Shown one piece after another: positions 34,592 through 48,200 of a stretch of DNA of 64,000 nucleotides (position 1 is the first letter of the stretch; every line of letters begins with the position of its first letter). The notes beneath the pieces are model-generated. The model made no database searches. It was not told the origin of the DNA and saw only the letters and a list, made by a program, of their open reading frames with translations. This DNA comes from Malus domestica (lineage: Eukaryota > Streptophyta > Magnoliopsida > Rosales > Rosaceae). The stretch spans positions 4,494,001-4,558,000 of the forward strand of contig NC_091672.1 of assembly GCF_042453785.1 (NCBI RefSeq). The letters are read 5' to 3'. The position numbers and the translations under genes are program-made.

Positions 34592-35198
34592 GTATTGTTT
34601 TGCTCATTGGTAACCAAGTTCTGGATAAGTACAACTTCCACTAAAAATACCAATTCAATTATCTATTACTAATGGCTTCATGACATATTAATTGTCTATT
34701 ACTAATGGCCCAACAACATATATATCAATTATCAAGTATTGATTGAGTAGTTCACCATGACAGTAGTGCTAGCTTTTAAATATTGTAAGGTATTTTACGG
34801 TTGCTGATCTCATGAGAGGAAAGTATGAATCTTATTTTTCTTGATTCATTTATTTGTTTATATTTCTAGTTAAAAAAAATTAGGATGTAGTATTCGTGAT
34901 TAATATGGTACAAGAGATTTGTAGCTTAAGTAGTTCAGAGTATTCATCGATTTACTTGAAATCTTACATTCTGTTCTTCTTCCCTCAATATAACTTGTAT
35001 AAAAAATGACAATGTGGCAAAGGGTACTAGTATATGCATTCAAGTCCTCCCACCTAAATAGTATCTTTAAAATGGCAAAATTCAGCAGCACAGAATACAA
35101 GTTGTAATTAATGTTTCTTTTTTCAAGAAGCATGCATGCATACCTATATGAAGTAGTAGTCCAAACATTGTTGTTAACCAAACAGGAAAATCACATTA

Positions 35199-35576
35199 CG
35201 GGGTGGTTTGGGAGTGAGATGCTTAAAAAAAAAGCACCCATGAAAAAAAGCTGTGAGGGTTTTAGGTGCTTGGTAAACTGAAAAAAAATGGCTTATTTTG
35301 GAAGCCGCTGTGAGAATAAGCTGAAATCAAAGGAAAAAGCTGAAGCTGCTATTTGCAACTTTGGAAAACTGGCTTTTTTTTCAAAGCACACGGAGCTATA
35401 GTGCTCCTTTAATGAAAAGATCCACTATCAGACTGCTTTTTTTCTTCAAAAACACTTTTACAAAAAAGTTTACCAAACACTCTGCTGATTTTTTTCACAG
35501 CCGCTTATTCTCACAGCACAGCCGCTTATTCTCACAGCAGTTTTTTTTCAAAGCACAACAATACCAAACTAGCCCT
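35199..35576. mobile_element. hAT-like MITE
   Basis: The ends GGGGTGGTTTGG and CCAAACTAGCCCT are imperfect inverted repeats. Subterminal motifs AGCCGCTGTGAGAATAAGC (left) and its complement GCTTATTCTCAC (right, duplicated around 35505-35535) pair over a long distance. Confidence 0.6.
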
Positions 35577-36703
35577 ACATCTAGTCTCCTCTGCCATGCC
35601 CATACTTTTACCAGTTTCTCAAAGCAGATGCCTAGCTGGCTGTCTCTAGTCTTAGCTAGCTTCTCTCCTCAATTATTCAAGAATATCGTTAGCCAAGTAG
35701 TACGTACGTTGATAAAGGTCGTTAATATATAACAAAGTTACAAAAGCCAAATGGTCATACAAGCTACTCACTCAAACAATTTTTTTTTTATTAGTTTTTT
35801 TCAAGGGGCACCGACAGAGTTGCGCCCCTCCAAAAATAGACGTATGCCATTTAAAACGACAAGCACACAATATTCTTTAGTAAAAGGCGAAAGAATAGTT
35901 TGCTTTGTGATCAACGCATGGCTTCGTTGCTCAAACAATTATATATACTCCTAATGAACAATCCTTTGTGACTTTTTGTCTACCTCTTTCAGCTCTCTCA
36001 CTGTTTGATGTTGAATTGAGAAAGCTTTCCACCACTCAAGACACTATGGGTTGTGAAGTGTGAACCGTGTCCATTATATATATGGAGCACCCAAAAATGG
36101 CTCCACGATGGCGGACGACGAGCCGCCAAGTGGGAAATCTGCTGGAGGGACACGTACAAAAGGTGGACTGATCTTTATTTTGTGCCTGTTAGGTTTGCAA
36201 TCCACTTAATCACAAACCAAGCTTTTGAACTTTCTTTTAATCTTTTAACCCTAACTAGCAGACTACACCACCAGCACTGGCATGGCCTTTTGGATACATG
36301 TGATCAGGAGAGATCGAGAGAGAACTAGAGAGCTTTATTTCATTGTGAACGTCTAAAGGGTTTGCTTTCTTGGATCGATCCACAATAGGCTGATCAAGTG
36401 GACACGTACACCATATTCTTTGTGTTTGTACAAGCGTGAATTAGAATTCATAATCCAAGTCCTAACACAAAAATATTAGCTTCAATAACAAAGAGGTCGA
36501 GCCAGCTAGCTCTACGTGGTGGTAATTTTTATTGTTAAGATAAGGTAGCAGAGAGCATCGAAAACGATAAGAAAATAATGAAAACCTATTACAAGGAATA
36601 GTATAAAAGAAAGTGATGGCCATATAAAGAGATTAATGGAAGAAGAACCTTGACCTAGCTAGCTAGGTAATATTAGGTCTAGGGTACGCTTTAGGGTGAG
36701 ATA

Positions 36704-36757
36704 ATTAGGTGGAAACTAAATAGATTCATGATTAGGTGGAAATTAAATAGATTCATG
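36704..36757. repeat. Tandem repeat, 2 x 27 bp
   Basis: ATTAGGTGGAAACTAAATAG followed by ATTCATG is repeated immediately with one substitution. Confidence 0.9.
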
Positions 36758-37806
36758 ATTCGATTTTTACTAATATAATTAGAAAAAGTGACTCATATTT
36801 TTGATAAAAAAAATATACGTGAATAATATTATTCATGTAAATTTTGTATCATAATTTAGAAAACGACAACAGGTAAACTAATAAAAGACTAGGCAATCAA
36901 AATTACTCTCCTATATATCTTTTATCGTTTTAAAAAGTATGATATAATTTTTTTTTTAACCAAAAGTATGATATAAAATTTGTTGAATGAGATGCACCAG
37001 TTTTATGTAAAAAGTGCATAAATCATAAATATCATAAATTAATGATTAAGTGGCATGGCGTAATCGGACGGACGGAGTACCAATAATACAATAGAATTGG
37101 AGTGACTACAATTATTTTTGCTTGGATTTGATCCACTGTGTTTGTGTCTTGATCTTTTCACATCTACATATGTAATAAAAATATAAAAGAGATTTTTACA
37201 GGTGTATGGTGTTTACGTGATTGCATGCAGGATTTTACTATGTATACTTATGGTGTTCATCGGCATCTTAAAGTTGGATTGGCGATGTTTATTATTTATT
37301 TAATTATTTTCACTTTGTGTCGTATTGGTTTTAGGAGGATTGTTTTCCCCTTATCGGTAAAGACCTATTACGTGGCATGCATATTCACTTCACCAGGAAA
37401 GGGAGTTAACTAATTAAGCCAAAAAAAAAAAAAATTATGCTTTTCTTCACTTTTATATAAATATAATTACTAAAAAGTATTATCGCTAGGGTGGACGAAA
37501 TTGGATTGCCACTAAGCAAGTGGATTAACGTTTCTTAATCTTTTTCTTTCCCGAGTAGTGGGCGATTAAATCTCCTGCATGATGGTTAATTAAAGGTAAA
37601 TATCCTTCAAAGAATCTGGTACAACTTTATATAATTCGAGGTTTGTGATTCATCTTTGTGATAGAAGGGTCAATTTGCAAGTGGTGAGAGCTCCCCGATT
37701 TTGGAATGTATTATTAAAATCATAATGTTATTGTTCTTCATTTAATTAAATTAGTGATAACATTAAGGTGGGTATAATTATTCATGTGTTGTGGCTTATT
37801 TTAATC

Positions 37807-38023
37807 TGACAAGGAAAGAGGGAGGCGCGGCAGGAGAGAAAGAGTAGGGAGAGAGATGTGTAGATGATGTGTTATTCACCCTACGTAGTGCTTTTATTTA
37901 TAGTAATAAGGGAGAGAAGAATCCTTCTCCTACAAGGAATATAAGTCCTAATAGGGAAAAATAACTAGTATCAAATCTAATCTAGGATTTACACAATCAC
38001 ACTTAAATACAATGCTTATAACA
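37807..38023 (-). repeat. 3' LTR of the copia element
   Basis: 217 bp, TG...CA bounded. On the element's strand the purine-rich CAAGGGTGAG directly precedes it, a plausible polypurine tract, which fixes it as the 3' LTR. Confidence 0.8.
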
Positions 38024-38449
38024 CTCACCCTTGAGTTTGTAAATACTCAAGTAGATTCAGCATCATGTAGAGTTGAGGAAGTCGACTCGTCGACACTGAT
38101 TCTGGGAACACGCTAGTCTCAAAGTAAAGTAGGAACTTGCATATGGAACTAAGTCTCACAAAAAAACCCAATGGCTATGGTAACAACCAAGTAGGGACAA
38201 AACCGTAGTCTAAGGAAAAATGTGTGAGAAAATGCAAAGTCAAATGAAACGTTTACGAGACGTCATCAGGGATCTAATCAACCCAAGGTGTGTGCCTTGT
38301 CAAAATCTTGTTAGGTAGCAAAAACCCAAAGGGAAATATGCTCCTAATTGTAGGGAAAAAAGTACATTAGGATCAAGCAAGTATACTTCAGGATACTTCC
38401 CTTGAGTTTGACATAATTCCAAAAAGAACTAACAATGTTACAACTTAGA

Positions 38450-39955
38450 AAGTTTACGCATACCTATTCCTTGAACAAGCTTCTGAAACGTCGCATTCAG
38501 TAGTGATTTGGTGAAGAGGTCGACCAATTATCTTGTGAATGGATTTGTGTGACTTCAATCTTTTGATGCTCTTGTTGTTGATATAAGAAGAACTTCGACG
38601 CATTGTGCTTAGTGTTGTCTCCTTTGATGTAACCCTTCTTGAGTTGTTCAATGCATGCTGCGTTATCTTCAAAGATTGTCGTCGGGATGTCAACGATGGG
38701 GTAAAGATCGTTGGAGCTTCAAATATAGCCCAAAATTGCTCTCAGCAGAAGCACTCCCGAGTATCTTCGTGTAAGGCAAGAATTTCAGCATGGTTAGATG
38801 AAGTGGCAACTAAGGTCTGTTTAGTTGACTTCCAAGAGATTGCGGTGCCTTTAACGGTAAAGACATAACCCCTTTAAGAGCGCGCCTTATGTGGGTCAGA
38901 TAAGTAACATACGTCGGCATAACCAACAAGGTGAGAATCAACTCGAGATAGGGGTGCGGCATCACTCGAGGATCCTAAGGATAGAACAAGCCTAGATCCG
39001 TAGTACCCCTTAAGGTAACGGAATATGTTTTTAACACCAGTCTAGTGTTTGCGTGTTGGTGCATTACAGTATCTTGCCAAAAGATTAACAGCGAGAGATA
39101 TATCGGGTCTAATGCATTAAGCTAAGTACAATAAAGTGCCTATTGCACTTAGATAAGGAACTTCGGGCTCTAAATCTCTTCATCATCCTCTTTTGGACGG
39201 AAGGGATCTCGTTTTGCATCTAGCGATTGAACGACCATAGGAGTACTTGAAGGCTTCACTTTATCCACGTTAAAGCGGCGCAACACCTTCTATGTGTAGT
39301 TCGATTGATGTACTAAGATTCCATCCAAAAGATGCTTTATCTTGAGACTGAGATAATATCGAGTATTTTCTAGATCCTTCATCTCAAATTTTGACTTCAT
39401 GTGCACGGCAGTTCTTTCGAGCTCTTCAGAAGTTCCGATGAGGTTCATGTCGTTGACATACACTACAACAATCGCAAAACCGGAATGTGACTTTTTAATG
39501 AACACACAAGGGCATAGTTCGTTGTTCACATATTCCTGACTAGTCAAATACTCACTCAAACAGTTATACCACATTCTTTTGAAGCGCCCCAACCGAATTG
39601 CGAGCGTGTTCCGGGGTTTGGAAATATTTGATCCAGTCAATGTAAGTCTTTCAGGAACTTTCATATAAATTTCCATATCAAGATCCCCATAGAGATATGC
39701 AGTTACTACGTCCATTAGCTGCATACTCAATTTTTCAAAAACTACCAAAGTGATAAGGTAGCGAAAAGTAATCACATCCATAATGGGTGAATAAGTTTCG
39801 TTATAGTCAATCCTAGGGCGTTGTGAGAAGCTATGCGCAACAAGACAAGCTTTGTAATGCACAATTTTGTTCTTCTCATTACGCTTTCGAACGAAAACCC
39901 ACATGTAGCCAACGGGCTTCACATGTGGAGGAGTATGAGCTACAAGTTCAAACAC
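38450..39955 (-). pseudogene. Copia reverse transcriptase and RNase H remnant
   Basis: The frame 39955-39290 (221 aa) is an RVT_2-type reverse transcriptase, starting near PHVKPVGYMWVF and including YNETYSPIMDVITFR. The catalytic YVDD motif reads YVNDM, so one active-site Asp is lost. Downstream, the RNase H part is broken by stops but its last segment is still legible near 38460-38520 (VDLFTKSL ... IGMRKL). It cannot encode an active enzyme. Confidence 0.85.
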
Positions 39956-40229
39956 CTTACGTTTAGCAAGCGAATTGAGTTCGACTTGGATTGCTTATTT
40001 CTAGTTTGAACAATTAGTTCTATGTCGACATACATTAACGAAACAGGGTTCAATGTCATCGCTCAACATGATCTCGGTAGCTATTGCATATGCTAATGCA
40101 TAGTCGATAATCATCTCATTTCTACACCAAACACTATCCAAGCTAGCATAATGGACCAAAATCTCACGAATCTCGGGATGTGGATTTGTCTATTCAAAGA
40201 CGCTTCCGTAATCTAGAATTTCCTCATGA

Positions 40230-41995
40230 GTTGAATAGAATTAGTAGGCAACAGACAGATTCACAGTAGGCTGAACAAAATGTGTTGTGGGTTTCTTTTT
40301 ATGGGGGTGTGAATCCTTTGAACTAAGTGGTTTGCCACGCTTTTGTGTAGGGGCAAAAGATTGGCTAGCCACTAATGTACGTGGATCGGCTAAAATGGCT
40401 TCTCGGGCCTCTAGGAGGGAAGTCCCTCGTACATTTGGTACATCCATCTTTGCAGGCACATTTGTAGTCGTAATATGTGATCTTGTCACTCGCGCTAGAT
40501 CCATGAAAACATCTGGCATGCTCTGAGCTATGCTTTGAAGATCTAACATGCGCTGAACTTCAGTTTTAGACTGTGTGGTGAGGGGATCCAAATGAGACAA
40601 AGTGGGAGTCTTCCATGATAATTCGCATCGTTCTTCAGAAACGGTGACGTTCTTATCTGCTCCTAATGACTAGAAGACTGTCTTATAAAAGTGATAATCC
40701 GTAAAACGAGCGGTAAAAAAAAATTGTATGTCAAAGGTTTTAAGTAACAAATAATTGAAGGAGAATTATATCTGACATAGATTCTCATTCTTCGCTGAGG
40801 CCCCATTTTTGTACGTAAGGGCGGCGAAAACGGTACATAGACCGCATAACCAAAAACATACAGGTGCGATATGTCGGGTTTGTATCCACTAACCAACTGA
40901 GGGGTGCTATATGGTTGGTCGCAACTGGCCTCAAACAAACCACCATGGTTACATACAATATTGCATGGCCCCAAGCAGCGATCGGGAGCTTGGTACATAT
41001 GACCAACGATCGAGCAATCATTTGTAAGCGCTTAAAGAATGCCTCTGCAAGGCCGTTATGGGTGTGAACATGGGGTACTGGATGTTCAACTTTAACCTCA
41101 ATTGACATGCAATAGTCATTAAAAGTTTTATATGTGAATTATCCGACATTATCCAATCGAATAGATTTGATCGAATAATCAGGCTGGTAAGCCTTGAGGT
41201 TGATAACCTGAGCCAACAGTTTGGAGAATGCAGCGTTCCTTGTGGACAACAAGCACACGTGTGACCAAAGTGTGGAAGCGTAAATCAAAACCATAAAATA
41301 TCTAAATGGTTCGCATGGAAGGTGAATTGATCCACAAATGTCCCTGTAAATCATTTGTAAAAAAGTAGGAGGATTCGAGCAAATCTTGTCATAAGAAAGC
41401 CTAATAATAAGCTTTCCCATGGATCATATTTGACATGCAATTGCTTGAATTGAACCTAAACTTTGGGTTAGTGGATGCCCGTATGAAGATTTGAGAATAC
41501 GGCGCATCGCTATTTGTCCAGGATGTCTCAAACGATCATGCCAAAGTGTAATTTCGTGCGTGGTCCTTGAAGTAGAGCCGACACATATTGGCTCTTTAGA
41601 AGGCGTATGGTTGTAGTATACAAACCGCTCGGGATACGCTTCATCTTCTCTAGAATACGCTTCTGGCCATATTCGTAGGAAGTGATGCACATCAATTCAA
41701 CTATATTTTCTACATAGGTTTCAACGTGGTAATTATTGTCTCTAATGTCCTTGAAACTCAACAACGTTATTCAGGAACATGGAGAATAAAGCGCCTCTTC
41801 AATGGTCAAGATTGTACTGTTGGATAACATTATATGTGTCTTACTGTATCCTTCAATCAGGTTGGATGAGCTTGATAAGGTTGTCAGATGTGCATTCTTA
41901 GGTACGAAGTTAGTGAAATACATGTGTTCACGCAAAACAGTGTGCGTGGTTGCACTATCCGCTAGACAACTAATTTTCCCACTAGTCATATCTTG
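40230..41995 (-). pseudogene. Copia protease and integrase remnant
   Basis: The segment near 41985-41930 reads CLADSATTHTVL, a copia protease site with the usual D-S-A-T-T-H. 41690-41424 has LWHDRLRHPGQIAMRR, the pre-integrase zinc-binding region. 41420-40663 covers the integrase core, including NGLAEAFFKRLQMIARSL, and its C-terminal part. The pieces lie in different frames separated by stops. Confidence 0.8.
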
Positions 41996-42199
41996 AAATA
42001 AAAATTAATTTGAATCGGTCACATGCATAAAAGTTCTAAAAACAAAAATCAATTCAAACTAATTTAAGCATTCAAGGTTGGTAATTTAAAAAAAAAAAAA
42101 CTTAATATCCAAAATACAAATCACAACAAATAATCCAAAAATAAAGGAAAATTGTTCAAACTTAAACTAAAAAAACAAGAGGGTTCGGCCACTAGGTGG

Positions 42200-42514
42200 A
42201 ATTCTGCTTCATGGGTCTAAAATGCAACTAAAAATAGTTCATGTATAAGATTCTAATCTTCCATAGGGGTAATAGCCTGTTGAAAATCAGAAACCTCCAT
42301 TTTGGTATTCTCCGGTTCATCTACTTGCACAAAGTTTGATTCAAACTTCTTATGACATGAATGATATTCAGTTACAACCTTTGAGGGAGCACGGCAAACA
42401 CGAGACTAATGGTCATCTGAACCACAATGGTAGCATGTGTTTGTATCCATGGTATCAGGTGCTTTGTCCTTATTCTTGAAGTTCGGGGCTTTGTGAGTAA
42501 GGTTAGGGTGATTC
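42200..42514 (-). pseudogene. Copia gag, C-terminal part with zinc knuckle
   Basis: On the minus strand the frame reads NHPNLTHKAPNFKNKDKAP, then CYHCGSDDH, a CCHC zinc knuckle, immediately broken by an in-frame stop. It continues the gag on the far side of the gypsy insertion (53905-54580). Confidence 0.75.
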
Positions 42515-45195
42515 TATAACAACCCGTTCCTAAAAATTTCAGTTTTCATAATTTTAATAAGTGAATTTATGAAAATGCCCTTCTAGGCAAAGTGTTGACT
42601 GTCATTTCGTGTCACGTAAGACTCATTTTCTTGGAATATCCTAGTAGTACTTGTTGCTACGAACGCGTGGACGCAAATGGAATGTAATTTGGAGTTATAA
42701 TGAAGGAGTTATTAACGATTGAAGTTGAGGGCAAAATTGTAAAATTCTTATTTTCTGCGATGCTTCAGATTTTTGGAGCATTATCTGGTTATGCCACATG
42801 TGTGGTTGTGATGGGAAGGAAATGAGGATAAGGAGGGGTGCATGCCAATCAATGAAAGGGGGAGAAAGAAGGACCAATGAAAAGGCAGAGCAAGGAGAGA
42901 AATGAGGGAAGTGAGAAGCACCAAACGAGAATTTTATTTCCCTTTGACCCATTTATCCCGTCAAATCCGACCCGTGCCATGGGTTTTTCGATGATTTCCA
43001 GTCAATTTTCTGGCGATCCAAACCTTGTTACCACCTGAAAATTGGCCATCATCCTTCCTTCTTCTATTTTCACCGAAACTCCACTGAGTATAACCTTGAT
43101 TTCGTGAAGAATCGAAACCTAGGGAGCCACGGCTATGGCGAAGACTTTTGGCCGAAATCCTCCAAATCTAAAATGGTTTCATTTAATTACCACCACCATT
43201 AGACTCCCCTCAACCTCATGAACAAAGCCCAAGCAGTGGTGGAAGTGTCGGAGTGAGTATGGAGGTCGAATCGAAGTACACCATATTTAGGGTTTCAGGA
43301 GGGTTTTTGTGAAATTAGGGTTTTTTTTGGCCAAATTGGCCTAAATCACAGGTATGAAAGTTGCTCCACGCATTGAGATCTACTTTCCTGTAAAATTTGG
43401 TAATTTTTAGAAATAGTTGAATTTTCCTGTGAGTCGGGGTGGCTGACCGCCACCGGAGGCATGCGTGTGGCGACGCATGGCTAGTGGGCCGCCGATGCTA
43501 TTTTATGCTAAATCGATATATTGATCTCAGATTTGATATCTGTATGATATGGTTTGATTGGTTTGAATCTCGTTTGATTAAGGTGCGTTACTTGATAATT
43601 ATATGAATCGACGATCTGACCATTGGATTGTCACCAAAATTCAATACATTATGGTATGTAATATTTGAGGGTCATAAGAACTTATGGGTCGGGAATCCGA
43701 AGTATGGATCTTCCCAAATTGGATTTGTAAGTTCATAGGATAAAACGTTAACCGCCACTTGAATTTGCAATTGGCAGAGATCCATCTGTTGGATCGTAAT
43801 GAAACTAAGTATGATGTTTTAGAAGTATAATGTGGATCTTTGAAAGTTAAGGATCGGAGATCTGAGATGTGGATCTTCCAAATCGAATTACGTAGGGTTG
43901 TGGACCCTGCTGTTGATCTTTGATCGACGGTCGACTTTTGGTTAATAGGTCTCAAATCATTCTAGAACGTCCTTGGAGATGTATTTTATGTAAGTTACGT
44001 GTTCTATTGATAAGGATTTTGAGATGTGGTTTGATAATTGTTCTAGGCACCGATCGTTTGTGAAGCCTCGATGCTTATGCTAAAGAGTTGTAGCGCAGAT
44101 TCTAGGTGAGTGGGCTTTTGGTTTTCTATATATATATATATATGCTTTACATTTTTCCTAAAAACTGTTTTAAATAGAATTACGTTTTTTTATGCCATAA
44201 CAATTGCATTACATTTTAGTATATGCATTAGTATAGATATGCATAATATTCATTGATGTTGCGAAAGTGTAGGTAAGCTTCAGGTGAGTACTTATTGGTG
44301 ATAGTGATTACATTATGTATGGTTGTGATTCGATGCATCTAGTGCTCATTATCTTGCACCCCGGTGTTAGTGCTTCGCCCGAGGCCAGGGCCTAGCCTTC
44401 ACGAGATCGTTCACCTCCCGCACCAGACGCTCACCTTGGATCCAAGGCAGGTGCCAGCCTGTCGTACAGACCACATTAGGTGGTTTCAACTTGTAGGTGA
44501 CTTGCGATACTTCGCACAACCTTCACGTGATCGTAGCACTTGAGCGTACTTATTTACACCTAGCCTGTCGTACATACCAGATTAGGTGGTTCTGACTCGT
44601 GTCCAGAAGTTGATAGATGAGCTATAGGTTCAGCCGTACAGGTCATATTAGATGACTACGGCTGACATATCATTTTGTATTGATTTTATCACCTGGCTTA
44701 CACATTTACTGCTGAGATGGTTGACATGGCATATACTTGATTTCCATTGTTCTTGAATATGATTTCTATATACGTATGTAGTATTATTTTCTGGGAAATT
44801 ATACGGGTTTTAAGGTGAGGGGTTGTTACATTTTAAAAAGAAAGATGCTTTCAAAAACTTTGTTTTTGCCCACTCACGTTTTCTGTTTTTCACCCTTCCA
44901 AGTTTTAGCTACTAAAAGTTCATATCGACGAGGATTCCTGGCGAATTGCAGTATAGATGGCTACCTCTGAAGGTATGATCCTTACCCACATTACTGTACT
45001 TTACTTATGCTCTAAGGTCGCGTGTAAAATGGGTTCATTCCCGCTCACAGCGCTCTTTTGTCTTTAGGCACTTTTAGGTTTAAATTTATTCACATTTTCC
45101 ACATCACTATATTTTATGGCTTCGTCACCTTCCAGGTGTCGGCCAGCACATCTTAATTTGGAGTCTTAGTGGACATTCTGAGTCGGGATGTGTAA
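42515..45195 (+). repeat. 5' LTR of the gypsy element
   Basis: 2681 bp, alignable along its length to 49316-53904. It begins TATAACAACCC where the other LTR has TGTGACGACCC, consistent with C-to-T decay. A motif around CCTGTCGTACA recurs within it near 44457-44664. Confidence 0.85.
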
Positions 45196-45198
45196 GTT

Positions 45199-45210
45199 TG
45201 GTATCAGAGC
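45199..45210 (+). other. Primer-binding site (initiator tRNA-Met type)
   Basis: TGGTATCAGAGC three bases after the 5' LTR is the usual plant LTR-retrotransposon primer site complementary to the 3' end of initiator tRNA-Met. Confidence 0.85.
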
Positions 45211-46744
45211 ATATGTTGGGCAGTATTGCATTCATCACACGCATGATGTAAGCATTCTTGATTCTTGAGCCTAATGTTCGAATCTTGCCACATCGTCGAA
45301 TAGGAAAAATGTGTTAGCTTTTCTTGAGTTTTTGGTAGTTTTGTCGACTTGTTGATATTTAGAAAGTCGTTTTGGCGAACGCTTTTAGACTTAAAGCGAA
45401 GAACTTCCCTACCAAGGAAACATGTAGATTTGGGACAAGTTGATGGCTTTAAAGCAGGGCTAATGTATCGATATTGGTGGATCACCAGGGAACTGTAAAT
45501 CAATCCCATCATTATTTTGACGCCATCATTATCAACATTTTTGAGATAGGAAACCAGAATTGATTTTGATTCCTTGGCAATACCAGTTAGCATACCATTT
45601 ATTGGAATTCCTACGAAGTTTACTTCGTCAAGAGTCCAAAATTGTCTTGAGCGACACTTGGTGCTAAAGTGGTAGCACTCGACAAAAGAAACATCTGGGG
45701 GAACTGTCACTTTGGTCCTCGATGGTACTTGCCTTCTCAAACACATTGGTTATCATTTTGGATCTTCAGAAGAAAGATCGACTTCTGTTTAAACCCATTC
45801 TAAAGTACATTATTAGTAAATTCATTTTTTCCGGCTTTAGGACATCTTAACCAATACTAGTTTCCAAATTTCTTTTGGTGATATACTCGTCATTTCGACG
45901 AGTATATGTACCGAAGTACGAGTTGTTATACCTATTATTAGTATAAAATCTCTGTGGTAATGAGTTTTTCTCCTAGAATTATGAAACCACCTCACATGAC
46001 TAGTTCCTTATCAGTCGTCCAAAACTACCCACTCGAGCAGGCTCTAGTCTGTAATCAATCCATGGTGGCGCTACTAATTGACGATATTGTCCGATATCCA
46101 GAAATTGCTAACCAGTATTCAGCAGTATGATTTTTAATACCGGACACAGGTGCTGGTATCTGGGAGTGATACCTTTATACCAAAATGTTTGTTCACAGTT
46201 TCAAGATAACAAATAATATCAAAATATCATAAATATATTAATTAGCGCGTGAATAATAGACTAATCAACAGTGACTGCTGGAGCCGAAGAAACTAAATCT
46301 CGAAACGTTAGAAGCATGCTTTGTATTAGGATAGTAAACTCATAGTTGTTTTTACCTTATCACCTATCTAGGTAAACATAACCTCTCTGACTAGCCACCT
46401 TTTCGATCACCTTCACAGGTAGACAGTAAAATCGAAGTACAAGTTAATTTCTCACTGTTAGAGTGAATTAAGTATCGAGGAAGCAGTGAAGATCTATTAG
46501 CATATGGCATAGTGAAAAGAAGTACTATGGTACGTTCTAAGGACGTACATTCAGGCGTCACATTCCAAGGTCTTACCTTAGATATTATCATCGATCCACT
46601 TTCTCATACTACATTAGCTTCCTTGCGCCTTTATGAACAACTCCTACCATTTGGAAGAACTTAGTTACTAAAGCTTACCGATTAGGAATTTATTTAACCA
46701 AGCCCGTTATTCTCTACTTCGAGCTGATGATCTAATCGACCAAC

Positions 46745-48200
46745 CTTTGTAACTAGAGTTTGCCTCCATGGTCTGATGAATTCATAGTGGTCTTATCGAC
46801 TACCTTCTTATCTACCTCGGCAATGAGACCAAATCCTCTGAACTCTGTTAGTCAGCTTTATACCAGATTCCTCGACTGTAAACTTTGATTAAATTGATAC
46901 TCTTTTTGGGAGACGTGATCTCAGTGAACGAGATTCTTTTCTTTTTCCTAAAAGATTGTAGTGGAAGAAAGTGGGAATTCTTACAAGATACTGTGAATTT
47001 CGAGATATCTTTAGACGATTGGTTAGCGATTTTCAACTATAGTGTTTTTCCTCACTCACAACCGAGGAAAGTTAATTTAGTTGTGATGTTGGTATGAATA
47101 AAGTTCTAACAACTGAATTATTGTCTCAGTCTACCTTTGTGTTACGCCTTTCGAGGACATTGATTATTTTGGAAATGCATGATGATGTGTTCTTTGGATG
47201 TTCGACTGTACAGAGATAACTTGACAGAGTATCGCTTGTATAATTTTCAACGGTTGGAACCGTATGAAGTGAACTACCTTATCCATGACCCAGAGTCAAT
47301 TGTTATCATCTTCATTTGGAAAATCAAATGACATTTCTCTAAGGAGAAGCATGTTTAAACCCCTTACCAACCTTAGATTTCTCAAATACATCTTCATTAG
47401 AGATAAACTAAAATTTCTAATAGCAACGTTGGAAGTACCAAATCAACGCCTACGATTACACTATCGTGTATTACCCTGTTGGTGCAAACGTAGTTATTGA
47501 GCACCTTTAGCTTGTCTTATCCCACTTCAATTGGAACTCAAAAGTATTGTTTTAACGTTACTCGTGAGATATCAATAAATTGTTTGGATGGTTATAATCA
47601 TTTCCTGTACTTGTATAAAGATGAGAAATATCAATATAAGCTTATGGTATGAGGTATCTTGTACATATGGAGATTATGATGATGTTTCAATGGTTATAGA
47701 TCGATTTGACAAGTCAACCCATTTTTTTATTGGTCAAGAGGGACTACATTTTAGACCACTTGGTAAAATTACCCATTCTTGAATTTATCAGATTTTCTGG
47801 CATTGTGATCATCATTTTTTTTATTGTGGCTCCATAGTCACTCCTTTCTGCTGGAAAGACATTTTAGTCAACTTTGGGTACGTGTCTACTCTACTGCAGT
47901 TTGTGTTATTTCGAAGACATGTAGACTGTTTAGAAGAATTGCTTGGATATTGAAATTTAGTTGTGATTATTAATTCTTCAATCATCTGTCAAATACTTTG
48001 TTAGATGGATCGTTACCGTTGGTGATTGAATATTCTGGAAGTTGTTTTGTAGTGTGATGGCAGGCAATCAATCTAGATATCTTGAGCTTCAAATTTGATG
48101 AACTTGTTTTGACTCTCAAATTCTTGAGTATTCTTTTAGCCTTCCCGACATGGTTTCTCGCTCAATCAGTCAGGAATTCATGATAGGTCGACTTGGCGGA
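46745..48200 (+). pseudogene. Gypsy pol remnant: RT, RNase H, integrase
   Basis: Fragments in several frames remain legible. The RT active-site region near 46788-46820 reads LIDYLLIYL in place of the usual FIDDILIYS, and LFLGDVISVNEI follows near 46900-46935. The RNase H part gives LEPYEVNYLIHDPE (about 47255-47296) and RFLKYIFI (about 47370-47400). The integrase core gives YDDVSMVIDRFDKSTHF (about 47675-47725). Many stops and frameshifts intervene. No complete gag was recognised between 45211 and 46700. Confidence 0.7.

Larger units (their letters stand above)
28430..37806. other. Gene-free region of about 9.4 kb
   Basis: A/T-rich DNA with no reading frame that resembles a protein. Contents I can support are listed separately: a CACTA terminus, a fold-back MITE, a Harbinger MITE, a SINE-like repeat, a solo LTR, a hAT MITE and short tandem repeats. 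The stretch nearest 28,430 must contain the NF-YA promoter. Confidence 0.55.

Noticed and set aside
36053..36328. 91-codon plus-strand frame
   Set aside because: No recognisable domain, no splice context and no conserved composition; likely chance.
45199..45210. tRNA gene fragment
   Set aside because: TGGTATCAGAGC is the primer-binding site of the gypsy element; no cloverleaf surrounds it.
45204..45746. 180-codon minus-strand frame after the gypsy 5' LTR
   Set aside because: It starts in the primer-site region and runs against the element's plus-strand gene order. No protein motif is recognised, so it is probably chance in a decayed gag region.
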